Shown here: in pieces, positions 6,201 to 13,723 of the stretch
Numbering within the stretch: the stretch's first letter is position 1
Layout of the letters: the number at the start of each line of letters is the position of its first letter
NCBI GenBank assembly: GCA_023413645.1
Contig: JAEZPN010000064.1
Location: 1 to 28,485 of the forward strand
DNA: 28,485 nt
Direction of reading: 5' to 3'
Source of the DNA: Bacteroidota bacterium
GTDB lineage: Bacteria > Bacteroidota > Bacteroidia > Bacteroidales > Rikenellaceae
Position numbers and translations under genes: made by a program
Notes under the pieces: generated by a model
Told to the model about the DNA's origin: nothing
The model's database searches: none
The model's input: the letters and a program-made list of their open reading frames with translations, nothing else

Positions 6201-6900
6201 ATCCTGTTCGTGTTATTATATGGTTGCCGTAAATGCCAAGTTTTTTACGTAGGCGAGTGATGTTTACGTCGATTGTGCGGTCCAATACCACAACCTCCTC
6301 GCTCCACACGCGCTTCATTATCTGTTCGCGCGATAGTATCGTACCACGACTCGAGAGTAGCAACACTAAGATATCAAACTCCTTACGTGTGAGCTGTATC
6401 TCCTCATTGTCGATGTAACAACTCTTGTCGAGGTTGTTAACCACCAAGGTCTCGAAGCGTATTACGCTATCATTCGTCTTTGCCTCCTCTGCAGAAGCCT
6501 CGTTCACCACTGCGACATTGAGTGTTCGCTTCGAGCGACGCAACACGCTACGCACACGTGCCATGACCTCTGCCAACGAGAATGGCTTAGAGATGTAGTC
6601 GTCAGCACCTATATCGAGGCCCTTAATCTTGTCTGCCTCCGAGTCGAGCGCTGTGCAGAAGATTATAGGTGTCTCGGCAGTCTCAGGACGCTTACGCAGT
6701 ATGCGAGCAAGACCGAAGCCACTGAGTTCACCCATCATTATATCGAGAATCATAAGGTCGAACTCCGCGAGGTTTAGTGCCAATGCCTCCTCGGCACTCA
6801 GCGCCGTGGTTACAGCATAACCCTCTTTTTCGAGGTTGAACTTCAAAATCTCGCACAACGACTCCTCGTCGTCAACGACCAATACTCTATATTTATTCAT
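6178..6900 (-). CDS. OmpR/PhoB-family response regulator, 240 aa
   Basis: The receiver domain has the acidic pair D10/D11, phospho-acceptor D53 (LMILDIMMGE), Thr in FCTALD and Lys in SKPF. The C-terminal winged helix shows the usual QLTRKEFDILVLLLSSRG, VWSEEVVVLDRTIDVNITRLRKKL and TGYGYGF motifs. It is co-transcribed with, and overlaps, the histidine kinase downstream. A PiT-type phosphate transporter diverges from it across a 190-base spacer with an 11-bp direct repeat, so PhoB-like control of phosphate uptake is likely but not proven. The start at ATG 6900 fits the family N-terminus. Confidence 0.93.
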   Translation of the reverse strand: MNKYRVLVVDDEESLCEILKFNLEKEGYAVTTALSAEEALALNLAEFDLMILDIMMGELSGFGLARILRKRPETAETPIIFCTALDSEADKIKGLDIGADDYISKPFSLAEVMARVRSVLRRSKRTLNVAVVNEASAEEAKTNDSVIRFETLVVNNLDKSCYIDNEEIQLTRKEFDILVLLLSSRGTILSREQIMKRVWSEEVVVLDRTIDVNITRLRKKLGIYGNHIITRTGYGYGFKI

Positions 6901-6957
6901 ATTTCAAACTTTTCGTCAAAGATAGCCATATATACCTTATACGCCTCTTAAACAATA

Positions 6958-6989
6958 CAAATTTAGTAAGAATTTAACAATTACGCAAA
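6958..6989 (-). promoter_or_regulatory. Promoter of the response regulator / kinase operon
   Basis: On the minus strand TAAATTTG (6958-6965) is the -7 element and TTTG (6986-6989) lies 20 bases upstream. Both match the Bacteroidota consensus exactly. The leader to ATG 6900 would be about 50 bases. Confidence 0.7.
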
Positions 6990-7032
6990 CCTTTACCTAT
7001 ATTTTTATAACACATATTAACTATAATGAAAT

Positions 7033-7060
7033 AATTTTGTAACAATTTTGTAACAATTTT
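7033..7060 (+). promoter_or_regulatory. 11-bp tandem repeat upstream of the phosphate transporter (candidate Pho box)
   Basis: AATTTTGTAAC occurs twice head to tail (7033-7043 and 7044-7054), followed by a third partial AATTTT (7055-7060). The 11-bp period matches the spacing of direct repeats bound by tandem PhoB dimers. It ends just upstream of the -7 box of the phosphate transporter gene and replaces a good -33 element, as expected for an activator-dependent promoter. Confidence 0.5.
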
Positions 7061-7064
7061 TCTC

Positions 7065-7072
7065 TACCTTTG
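7065..7072 (+). promoter_or_regulatory. Promoter -7 element of the phosphate transporter gene
   Basis: TACCTTTG matches TAnnTTTG and is 19 bases before ATG 7092. The nearest TTTG sequences upstream are 14 and 25 bases away, not the preferred 19-21, so the promoter may need activation. Confidence 0.6.
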
Positions 7073-7091
7073 TGACATAACATCTAGCGTT

Positions 7092-9353
7092 ATGGATCTA
7101 TTTATAGTAATCGTACTAGCCCTTTTGGCGGTTATGGGTATCGTTGTCGGCGTATCGAACGATGCCGTAAACTTCTTAAATTCAGCATTTGGCTCTAAGG
7201 CAGCCAAGAAAAACGTAATCCTTACTATTGCTGCAGTTGGCGTTATGGTCGGCGTTATGACCTCGAGTGGTATGATGGATGTAGCACGTAGCGGAGTATT
7301 CTACCCCAAGATGTTTAGTTATCAGGAGATTATGATTCTATTCCTGGGTATGATGCTCTCGAATATCATTCTCTTGGACATCTACAACTCGCTCGGTTTG
7401 CCAACATCAACCACCGTATCATTAGTATTTGGTTTGCTTGGTTCGGCATTGGCATTAGCCCTCTACAACATCTGGAGTGGCGACGCACTTATGAGCGATT
7501 TGGGCCAATATATCAACTCGGGTAACGCCCTTGCTATCGTGTCGGGCATCCTGCTTTCTGTGGTCTTGGCCTTCTTCACGGGTCACCTCTTGATGTATAT
7601 CTCGCGTGTCCTTTTCTCGTTCCGCTACAGCAAGATATTCAATCGTTTCGGTGCTTTATGGTGCGGTATTACTCTTGCAGGCATCATCTACTTCACTGTA
7701 TTCAAGGGCCTTAAGAGTGCAAAGATAGGGCATTGGTATATCATTCCCGATGTACTCAAGGACTACGTTAACGACCACACAGGCATGGCATTGCTCATCC
7801 TATGGTTAGCGAGTTCGCTCATCTTGTTCATCATGCAGCGTTGCAAGGTTAACATTCTTCGTGTCTCTATCCTCGCTGGCACATTCTCGTTGGCATTGGC
7901 CTTTGCGGGTAACGACCTTGTAAACTTTATCGGTGTACCATACGCAGGCTACGACTCATACGTCATCGCACACAAATCCGACGTGCTTCCTACATCAATG
8001 GAGCAGTTGATGAACCCCACACAGGCAAACTTCTGGATTATGTGTGCTGCGGGTCTTGTAATGGTTATCACTCTCTTCACATCAAAGAAGGCGATGCGTG
8101 TTATCGAGACGGAGCGCAAACTATCATCACAGAGCGAAGAGGTTTCACCAACAAATAGCGAGGCAACAAACGCCTCACGAGGCATTGTGCGTGGTGCACG
8201 AGCACTCAGCAATGCCGTTGAGGCTATCACACCTAAGGGCGTACGAAACTTTATTGAGAGACGCTTCACTCCACTTTCGGAGGAGGAGCGTGGCGATGCT
8301 AACTACGACCTTATCCGTGCTACGGTAAACCTTACAGCAGCGGCAATCCTTATCTCTATCGGTACGCAGCTCAAGCTGCCACTCTCTACAACTTACGTTG
8401 TATTCATGGTATCTATGGGTTCATCGTTGGCTGACCGAGCATGGGGCCGTGAGAGCGCCGTATATCGTATCACAGGCGTTATGACCGTTATCATGGGCTG
8501 GTTTATCACCGCTTTGGGTGGTTTCCTTATCGCCCTTGTTGTAACACTTGCACTTGCGTACGGTCAGCTTATTGAGGTTGGCGGCTGGAATATTGTTGCA
8601 ATCGTGGTTACGCTCATCTGTATTGGTCTTATCATCAAGAGCAATATCTCAAAGAAGAGCGAGAATAAGGAGGTCGAGGAGTCTGCAGTAGCAAAGATTA
8701 GCGACACCTTGAAGCAGAGCCCCGAGGAGGCACTTATCGCCTATACAGAGCACGTGTGCGCCTCAATGGAGAAGGTTACCCTAATCTATGACCGCACCAT
8801 CGTTGCGGTGTTTAAGGAGAACCGCAAGGTGCTTCGTGAAATGGTCAGCGAGGCGGAGGAGTTCTACCGCTCTACACGCCAGCAGAAGTACGAGATTATT
8901 CCTCTATTGCGCACCCTCCAGGAGAGCGACATCAACACTGGCCACTTCTATGTTCAGGTAGTGGATTATATCTCGGAGACCAGCAAGGCGTTGTTACACA
9001 TCACACGCCCCTGCTACAAGCATGTAGACAACAACCACTCAGGTCTTACCAAGGAGCAGGTTCACGACCTTAAGTGTATCAACGACCGCGTAGAGGACAT
9101 CTTCGGCAATATCAACCACATGCTCCGCACACGTTCGTTCGAGCAGATGGATGAGGTCCTCACCAAGCGTGACGAGCTCTTCAACTTTATCGACGAGGTT
9201 ATGCAGAACCAGTTGCGCCGTTTGCGCGATACGGGCGGTTCATCTTCGGCAAATATGTTGTTCTTCAACATCCTCACCGAGACCAAGACCATGGTATTGC
9301 ACTCGCGTAACATCGTGAAGTCTTTGGAGCACTTCGTCGACCGAGAGGAGTAA
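7092..9353 (+). CDS. PiT-family inorganic phosphate transporter with C-terminal PhoU-like domain, 753 aa
   Basis: The protein carries two copies of the PiT signature (PF01384): GVSNDAVNFLNSAFGSKAAK near residue 20 and FAGNDLVNFIGVPYAG near 270. Multiple hydrophobic helices run to about residue 520, broken by a hydrophilic cytoplasmic loop (about 335-410). PiT carriers move phosphate with a cation, usually H+ or Na+. From about residue 535 the chain is soluble and alpha-helical, resembling PhoU/DUF47 proteins that often accompany PiT carriers as separate genes; here the two are fused, as is common in Bacteroidota. It diverges from a PhoB/PhoR-like pair, which probably controls it. A strong terminator follows the stop codon. 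Confidence 0.93.
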   Translation: MDLFIVIVLALLAVMGIVVGVSNDAVNFLNSAFGSKAAKKNVILTIAAVGVMVGVMTSSGMMDVARSGVFYPKMFSYQEIMILFLGMMLSNIILLDIYNSLGLPTSTTVSLVFGLLGSALALALYNIWSGDALMSDLGQYINSGNALAIVSGILLSVVLAFFTGHLLMYISRVLFSFRYSKIFNRFGALWCGITLAGIIYFTVFKGLKSAKIGHWYIIPDVLKDYVNDHTGMALLILWLASSLILFIMQRCKVNILRVSILAGTFSLALAFAGNDLVNFIGVPYAGYDSYVIAHKSDVLPTSMEQLMNPTQANFWIMCAAGLVMVITLFTSKKAMRVIETERKLSSQSEEVSPTNSEATNASRGIVRGARALSNAVEAITPKGVRNFIERRFTPLSEEERGDANYDLIRATVNLTAAAILISIGTQLKLPLSTTYVVFMVSMGSSLADRAWGRESAVYRITGVMTVIMGWFITALGGFLIALVVTLALAYGQLIEVGGWNIVAIVVTLICIGLIIKSNISKKSENKEVEESAVAKISDTLKQSPEEALIAYTEHVCASMEKVTLIYDRTIVAVFKENRKVLREMVSEAEEFYRSTRQQKYEIIPLLRTLQESDINTGHFYVQVVDYISETSKALLHITRPCYKHVDNNHSGLTKEQVHDLKCINDRVEDIFGNINHMLRTRSFEQMDEVLTKRDELFNFIDEVMQNQLRRLRDTGGSSSANMLFFNILTETKTMVLHSRNIVKSLEHFVDREE

Positions 9354-9376
9354 TACTCGACAAATAGTAATAATGA

Positions 9377-9413
9377 GTGATGCGTTGGCTGTGTGTCAAC
9401 GCATTACTTTTTT
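9377..9413 (+). terminator. Terminator of the phosphate transporter gene
   Basis: GTGATGCGTTG (9377-9387) pairs with CAACGCATTAC (9397-9407), 11 bp with one G-T pair, then a run of T. It begins 23 bases after the stop codon. Confidence 0.85.
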
Positions 9414-9424
9414 GTATGTCATAC

Positions 9425-9464
9425 TAAAAAAGAGTCTGCCCAACCTTGCGGTTAGGCAGACTCC
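9425..9464 (-). terminator. Terminator of the small-protein operon
   Basis: Read on the minus strand, GAGTCTGCC-type arms (9455-9463 with 9432-9440) extend inward to a 13-bp stem with a six-base loop, followed by a T run (9426-9431). It lies about 40 bases after the stop of the 59-residue protein gene. Confidence 0.85.
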
Positions 9465-9502
9465 GACTTATAATAGTTATACTACTAATCTTGGCGAGTG
9501 GA

Positions 9503-9682
9503 TTACTTTGCAGGTGCCCACTTGCAGCGCACGGGCGATACGATAGCACCCTCCTCCTTGAGCTGCTTCATAGCCTTATCCACCTCCTTACGGTCGATGC
9601 CGCTAAGCTCTGCAATCTTGCCTGCGTTGAGAGGCTCACCTGCCTCAATCATTGTTGCCAATACTTTTGCTTTAGTCTCCAT
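9503..9682 (-). CDS. Small winged-helix protein, 59 aa
   Basis: Minus-strand frame from ATG 9682 to the stop at 9503, missed by default length cut-offs. It begins METKAKVLATMIEAGEPLNA and continues GKIAELSGIDRKEVDKAMK, then EEGAIVSPVRCKWAP. The order helix, helix, recognition helix, beta-hairpin wing fits a minimal winged helix-turn-helix domain, and very similar 60-residue proteins are common in Bacteroidota. It may bind nucleic acid; a target is unknown. It lies 13 bases after a 68-residue Cys-rich protein gene on the same strand and is followed by a strong terminator, so the two form a compact operon. Confidence 0.8.
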   Translation of the reverse strand: METKAKVLATMIEAGEPLNAGKIAELSGIDRKEVDKAMKQLKEEGAIVSPVRCKWAPAK

Positions 9683-9695
9683 AGTTCTTATAGTT

Positions 9696-9902
9696 TTAAT
9701 AGTTATTATCCCTTAATGCGAGTGTTATCTCACGATATGATTTGCGACCCTCGATATACTCCTCGTAGACAATTTCGGCATCGCGCCCTTTGAGCATATT
9801 ACACCTGCCGCATAGCTCGCAGTTACAGAGGCATCGCCATCTATCCTGCACATATGCCAGACGCTCTTCGCGTGTGCTACTCTCTATCTCTGGGGCAAAC
9901 AT
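9696..9902 (-). CDS. Conserved small Cys-rich protein, 68 aa
   Basis: Five cysteines are clustered at residues 24-34 in the pattern CLCNCELCGRC, followed by MLKGRDAEIVYEEYIEGRKS and YREITLALR. The Cys cluster followed by a YxxYIEGxxxFxEIT-like helix is a pattern I recognise from hypothetical proteins of Bacteroidota, but no function is known to me. Metal or iron-sulfur binding is an inference from the cysteine spacing. There is no signal peptide, so it should be cytoplasmic. It is the first gene of an operon with a small winged-helix protein and has a near-consensus promoter at 9940-9971. Confidence 0.75.
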   Translation of the reverse strand: MFAPEIESSTREERLAYVQDRWRCLCNCELCGRCNMLKGRDAEIVYEEYIEGRKSYREITLALRDNNY

Positions 9903-9939
9903 ATCACTTTGTCATCACTCTTTTGTTTTGTTTCTGGTG

Positions 9940-9971
9940 CAAAAGTAATACAAAGTTATATAAGTTGCAAA
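9940..9971 (-). promoter_or_regulatory. Promoter of the small-protein operon
   Basis: On the minus strand TACTTTTG (9940-9947) is a -7 match and TTTG (9968-9971) lies 20 bases upstream. The predicted leader before ATG 9902 is about 30 bases. Confidence 0.65.
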
Positions 9972-10011
9972 TCGGAAATTTTGATTACACTATAAGAGAA
10001 AACTATACATA

Positions 10012-10584
10012 CTATTTACCCACCTGTCTACGCCAACGCATGTAGCCTACAATAGCAAGGACACAGTAGATGGTATATAGACCCGCGGCGATGGGTATTC
10101 CTTTATATAGATAGAGACCCACGCTAATCATATCGACCACGAGCCACACCAACCACTGCTCGACCAACTTACGCGAGAGCATCCACATTGCCACGATGCA
10201 CAATGCCGTACTCATAGCGTCGAAGAATGGCACACTGCTATCGGTACACTCCACCAAGAATATATACAGTTCGGCATGGAAGAAGGCGTATATAACGAAT
10301 AGGTTTAGTATCCACTCTTTAGGTGTATGCTGAATCTTACCCTCACCCTGCTTCTTGGGTCGGCACTTCCATATTATTAGGCCGTAGATACCCGCAGCAA
10401 CATAGTACAGCTGCATGGCAGCATCGGCGTATATACCATTAGTGAGGTACAATATACCATGGACAATGGGCATGATAGCGCCCACCACCCATAGCCAGAT
10501 GTTTGCCTTATACTCGAGCCACAGATACAATAGTCCGAGCGCTGTGCCCACACACTGCAATATGAGAGACCAATCCCAAGTCAT
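10012..10584 (-). CDS. pnuT: PnuC/PnuT-family vitamin transporter, probably thiamine
   Basis: A 190-residue protein with about seven membrane helices and the PnuC-family (PF04973) residues YLWLEYKANIWLW near the start, NGIYADAAMQLYYVAAGIYG in the middle, and DAMSTALC, EQWLVWLVVDMISVGLYLYKG in the second half. PnuC homologues facilitate diffusion of vitamins that are then trapped by phosphorylation. The upstream gene is a TonB receptor under a TPP riboswitch and lies only 8 bases away, so thiamine is the likely substrate (the PnuT class) rather than nicotinamide riboside. No thiamine kinase follows; the trapping enzyme must be elsewhere. Confidence 0.9.
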   Translation of the reverse strand: MTWDWSLILQCVGTALGLLYLWLEYKANIWLWVVGAIMPIVHGILYLTNGIYADAAMQLYYVAAGIYGLIIWKCRPKKQGEGKIQHTPKEWILNLFVIYAFFHAELYIFLVECTDSSVPFFDAMSTALCIVAMWMLSRKLVEQWLVWLVVDMISVGLYLYKGIPIAAGLYTIYCVLAIVGYMRWRRQVGK

Positions 10585-10592
10585 AGTTTTCG

Positions 10593-12839
10593 TTAGAAGT
10601 TTACTGTTACATTAGCAAGCACATTGATAGGCGCCTGTGGGAAGAAGAAGGCATCGTCATAGCGCTCGCCATCCCACATGTACGAATATCCATAGCCATT
10701 CGACTCGTAGAGTGTAGAGAAGAGGTTGTTGATAGCGACACCAAAGCGCACCTCTCGCTCCGCAGCCGTCTTAAGCGTGTAGCCGAGGTTAAGGTTTGTA
10801 ACGCAGTAGGCATCCAACGACAATGCCTCAATCTCGTTATTCGTGAAGTACTGCTTACCGACATACTGCGTATGCCACAATGCGCTGAAACCACCCACAT
10901 GGAAGTCCGCCATAACCGAACCCATAACCGATGGCGAGTACGAGATGGTCATATCGCCAAGGTTCTGGCCATACGTTGGGCTATCCTTGAGCTCGTCAAC
11001 ATAGTCCTGAATCTTGTTCTGCGAGAGCGTAGCATTTGCCGAGAGTGTGAGCCATTTTGCCACCCTCCACGATGCCATAAGCTCCACACCACGACGGTAG
11101 CTGCGTGCTACATTGGTGTTTAGCGCATCGTCGCCATCGTTCACCATACCCGTTGCTACGAGCTGGTTGTGGTAGAGCATATAGTACAAATTAATGCCCA
11201 CAACTACGCGGGGCGCAGTATAGGTATAACCCAACTCGAAATCTATGAGGCGCTCGGGTTTGGGCTCGGTATCATCTGCCGAGAACATATACCTGTCGGT
11301 AAAGTCGGAGCGCGTTGGCTCACGGTGTGCTACGGCAGCCGAAGCAAAGAGGTTGTGGTTGTGGTGGATGTAGCTTATACCCGCACGTGGGTTGAAGAAG
11401 TTGTACTCCTTATCAACATTTATAGGCTGCATATAGACACCCTCATCGCCCCAAATAGAGTTGTCGTTAGTACCCCACGCCTTGTAGCCAACATAGCGAT
11501 ACTGCACATCACCAAAGATATGGAGCTCGTTATCCATAAGACCACTCACAGCAGTCCAGTCGGCACGCGCAAAGATATTACCGTCGTGCTTTACAACATC
11601 GTTGTCGTACCACTTGCCACCAACCGAAGCGCTATCCATGCCATCTACCCAACTCAAAGTACCCCAGTGTGGCGAGTTGTAGTAGCTGTATGAACCACCG
11701 AATGTTACATCGAGATTTGATGTGCGATACTCCGCTGCGGCATTCAAACCACCAAGGTGCGTAAGCATCTTCTTGTGGCGGATAAGGTCAGCCTGCTCGA
11801 TTGAGGTGTCGAGGTTTGTGTAACCCGCCAACCATGCGTCGTCCTTGTACTGGTTGTAGTAGCCATAGCCGTAGGTATAGAATAGCGTAGCGTTAAACTG
11901 CCAATTACTATTAAAGCGATGGTTAAGAACGAGTTGGTTGTTAAATTGGAGGTAGTTATCTGTCTGGTCATCGTAGTAATCTACGTGCGTACCATCCTCC
12001 AACACAAAGGGACCGTCCGATGTTACATACTGACCCGAGTCGTGGTAGCGGCGACCGTAGCGCTCCATGTCTGCACGCGACACACCATTATAGGTGAGAT
12101 AGGTCTTTGCCGAGCCACCAAACGACAAGAACTTCACCTTAGTATTGGAGCCATAGTAGCCCGCCTGGAGCATATACGACTTGAGGTCGGTAGCACCGCG
12201 ATCGATATAGCCATCCGAGCCGATATGGGTGAGACGTGCATCCACAACCCAGTGGTCGCGCATAAGTCCTGAAGATATATGCAACGCCTGCTTGTTGGTG
12301 TTATACGAGCCATACGAGAGCGATGACGAGCCACCGAACTTTGTCGAGAGAGCATCGGTAGTCATCGCCACCGAGCCACCAAAGGCTCCCGTACCATTTG
12401 TCGAGACACCCGCACCTCGCTGCACCTGCACCGTACCCACCGAAGATATCAGGTCGGGGGTGTCGTACCAATACATAGAGTGCGAGTCGGGGTTGTTCAT
12501 CGCAACGCCATTGATTGTTACGTTGATGCGTGTAGCATCAGTGCCTCGTAGGCGTATTGCCGTAGCACCAATACCTATACCCGTCTCGTTAGTGGCTATG
12601 ATTGAGGGTGTTAGAGCAAGTGCCGTGGGCATATCAGTACCGTATGCCGAGCGGTCGAGGTTCTCCTTAGATAGGTTATCCTGCGCCACGGGCGTTGTGC
12701 GCTTAGCGTTTACGGTGGTTACTTCGATAACGTCGATGTCGTAGTTGCGGAGCGAGTCCTGAAGATAGTAGGCATCCTGTGCCTTGAGTGCCGCACATAG
12801 AGCGAAGGTTGCGGCGATAAAACAAAAAATCCTTTTCAT
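10593..12839 (-). CDS. TonB-dependent receptor, OMR1-type thiamine receptor
   Basis: A 748-residue outer-membrane receptor. A signal peptide (about 1-20, FCFIAATFALCAALKAQ) is followed by a plug domain with GIGIGATAIRLRGTD, INGVAMNNPDSH and VQRGAGVSTNGTGAFGG, then a 22-strand type barrel ending in Phe (NVTVNF), as expected for BAM-assembled barrels. There is no carboxypeptidase-like N-terminal extension and no SusD partner, so it is a small-ligand receptor rather than a glycan one. The TPP riboswitch immediately upstream and PnuT immediately downstream identify thiamine or a phosphorylated thiamine as the cargo. TonB/ExbBD must be supplied from elsewhere. Confidence 0.92.
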   Translation of the reverse strand: MKRIFCFIAATFALCAALKAQDAYYLQDSLRNYDIDVIEVTTVNAKRTTPVAQDNLSKENLDRSAYGTDMPTALALTPSIIATNETGIGIGATAIRLRGTDATRINVTINGVAMNNPDSHSMYWYDTPDLISSVGTVQVQRGAGVSTNGTGAFGGSVAMTTDALSTKFGGSSSLSYGSYNTNKQALHISSGLMRDHWVVDARLTHIGSDGYIDRGATDLKSYMLQAGYYGSNTKVKFLSFGGSAKTYLTYNGVSRADMERYGRRYHDSGQYVTSDGPFVLEDGTHVDYYDDQTDNYLQFNNQLVLNHRFNSNWQFNATLFYTYGYGYYNQYKDDAWLAGYTNLDTSIEQADLIRHKKMLTHLGGLNAAAEYRTSNLDVTFGGSYSYYNSPHWGTLSWVDGMDSASVGGKWYDNDVVKHDGNIFARADWTAVSGLMDNELHIFGDVQYRYVGYKAWGTNDNSIWGDEGVYMQPINVDKEYNFFNPRAGISYIHHNHNLFASAAVAHREPTRSDFTDRYMFSADDTEPKPERLIDFELGYTYTAPRVVVGINLYYMLYHNQLVATGMVNDGDDALNTNVARSYRRGVELMASWRVAKWLTLSANATLSQNKIQDYVDELKDSPTYGQNLGDMTISYSPSVMGSVMADFHVGGFSALWHTQYVGKQYFTNNEIEALSLDAYCVTNLNLGYTLKTAAEREVRFGVAINNLFSTLYESNGYGYSYMWDGERYDDAFFFPQAPINVLANVTVNF

Positions 12840-12879
12840 ACTTTAAGTTAATTAAGTTGAAAAGGGGCTTAATAAGATA

Positions 12880-13016
12880 TTTCCGTGTTCCCGGTCTCAG
12901 CATTACCCGTATCCGGTTCAATGGGTTTAATCTCAGCCAATCTCTCCACTGCGTTCTGAGATTGGCCGGCCATTTCATTAAACCTCTCTCTAACAGTGAA
13001 GGAGTAGCACCCCTTA
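12880..13016 (-). ncRNA. TPP riboswitch controlling the thiamine uptake operon
   Basis: Read on the minus strand, the region shows the THI-box landmarks in order: GGGGTGCT (13006-13013), a long P3 extension, GGCTGAGATTAAACCC, GAACCGGATACGGGTAATGC and GAGACCGGGAAC. CTGAGA and GGGTAATGC are the conserved pyrimidine- and pyrophosphate-sensing parts. The P3 side is enlarged by an extra hairpin, CCAATCTC pairing with GAGATTGG. The aptamer ends about 40 bases before ATG 12839. A CCCCTT at 12862-12867 near the start codon is complementary to AAGGGG at the 5' edge of the aptamer and may belong to the switch. TPP binding is expected to lower expression. Confidence 0.95.
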
Positions 13017-13023
13017 TGTGCCG

Positions 13024-13031
13024 CAAAGTTA
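13024..13031 (-). promoter_or_regulatory. Promoter -7 element of the thiamine operon
   Basis: On the minus strand TAACTTTG matches TAnnTTTG and sits just upstream of the riboswitch 5' end, so the aptamer would be at the very start of the transcript. Confidence 0.6.
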
Positions 13032-13074
13032 AACATAATTTCTTAAAGTTGTAGCGACATACAGCGATTTTTCC

Positions 13075-13082
13075 TATCTTTG
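13075..13082 (+). promoter_or_regulatory. Promoter -7 element of the small outer-membrane protein gene
   Basis: TATCTTTG matches the consensus and lies 33 bases before ATG 13115. A TTG at 13049-13051 is 23 bases upstream, slightly further than usual. Confidence 0.55.
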
Positions 13083-13114
13083 CGATTGCTAGCACTTCAA
13101 TACGATGACCTTTA

Positions 13115-13723
13115 ATGAGAGTTAACAGAGTTAAAATAGGCCTTGTGGCTGCGATATTTTTCAGTCTGCTATCCATAGGAATGGCCCAGGCACAAGAGCA
13201 ACACGACATACGACTATCGTGGGTTGTGGGTGCGCGTGGTAACTACGGACTAGCAAACCACTCTTCGCTTAGTTATGTAGGCGACCTGGACAATACTCCA
13301 CAAGAGCCTCATGAGGGTGCTACCCTATGGTTGAGCGCTTCGCTCGACTATGGTTATAGAGTCAACGACTGGTTAAGCATTGGCGGCAGTTTGGCTTGGA
13401 CAGCGGGCATATGCAACCTATACAATCCTCAGACGCTCCAGCACTGGGATACCATGCACGTCGACTACATATCGCTAATGCCCACCGCACGCTTTACGTG
13501 GCTACGCCGAAACATAGTAGAACTATACTCAAGTGTTGGAGCCACCGCAGGCATTGAGCACTGGATGCACTACACCAACGGCGAGCAGCACACCTTCCGT
13601 CCCTACCTTTCCTACGACATCAAGCCCATAGGCATATCTGTCGGCCGTAGGTGGTATGGCTTCATGGAGGCGGGATATGGTGCACGAGGCATCATTAACG
13701 TAGGCTTTGGCCACCGCTTCTAA
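13115..13723 (+). CDS. Small outer-membrane beta-barrel protein, 202 aa
   Basis: A signal peptide (about residues 1-26, ending MAQAQ) is followed by alternating hydrophobic/polar strands with many aromatic residues: LRLSW-like starts, LWLSASLDYGYRVNDWLSIGG, MPTARFTWLRRNIVELYSSVG and the end YGARGIINVGFGHRF. The terminal Phe and strand pattern indicate an 8-10-stranded outer-membrane barrel. I do not recognise a specific family. It diverges from the thiamine operon, with its own promoter between the two, and its stop codon overlaps by four bases the 3' end of the convergent MFS gene. Function unknown. Confidence 0.75.
   Translation: MRVNRVKIGLVAAIFFSLLSIGMAQAQEQHDIRLSWVVGARGNYGLANHSSLSYVGDLDNTPQEPHEGATLWLSASLDYGYRVNDWLSIGGSLAWTAGICNLYNPQTLQHWDTMHVDYISLMPTARFTWLRRNIVELYSSVGATAGIEHWMHYTNGEQHTFRPYLSYDIKPIGISVGRRWYGFMEAGYGARGIINVGFGHRF

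Noticed and set aside
12703..13209. Minus-strand ORF of 168 aa covering the region upstream of the thiamine receptor
   Set aside because: It runs through the TPP riboswitch and two promoters, so it is not a gene.
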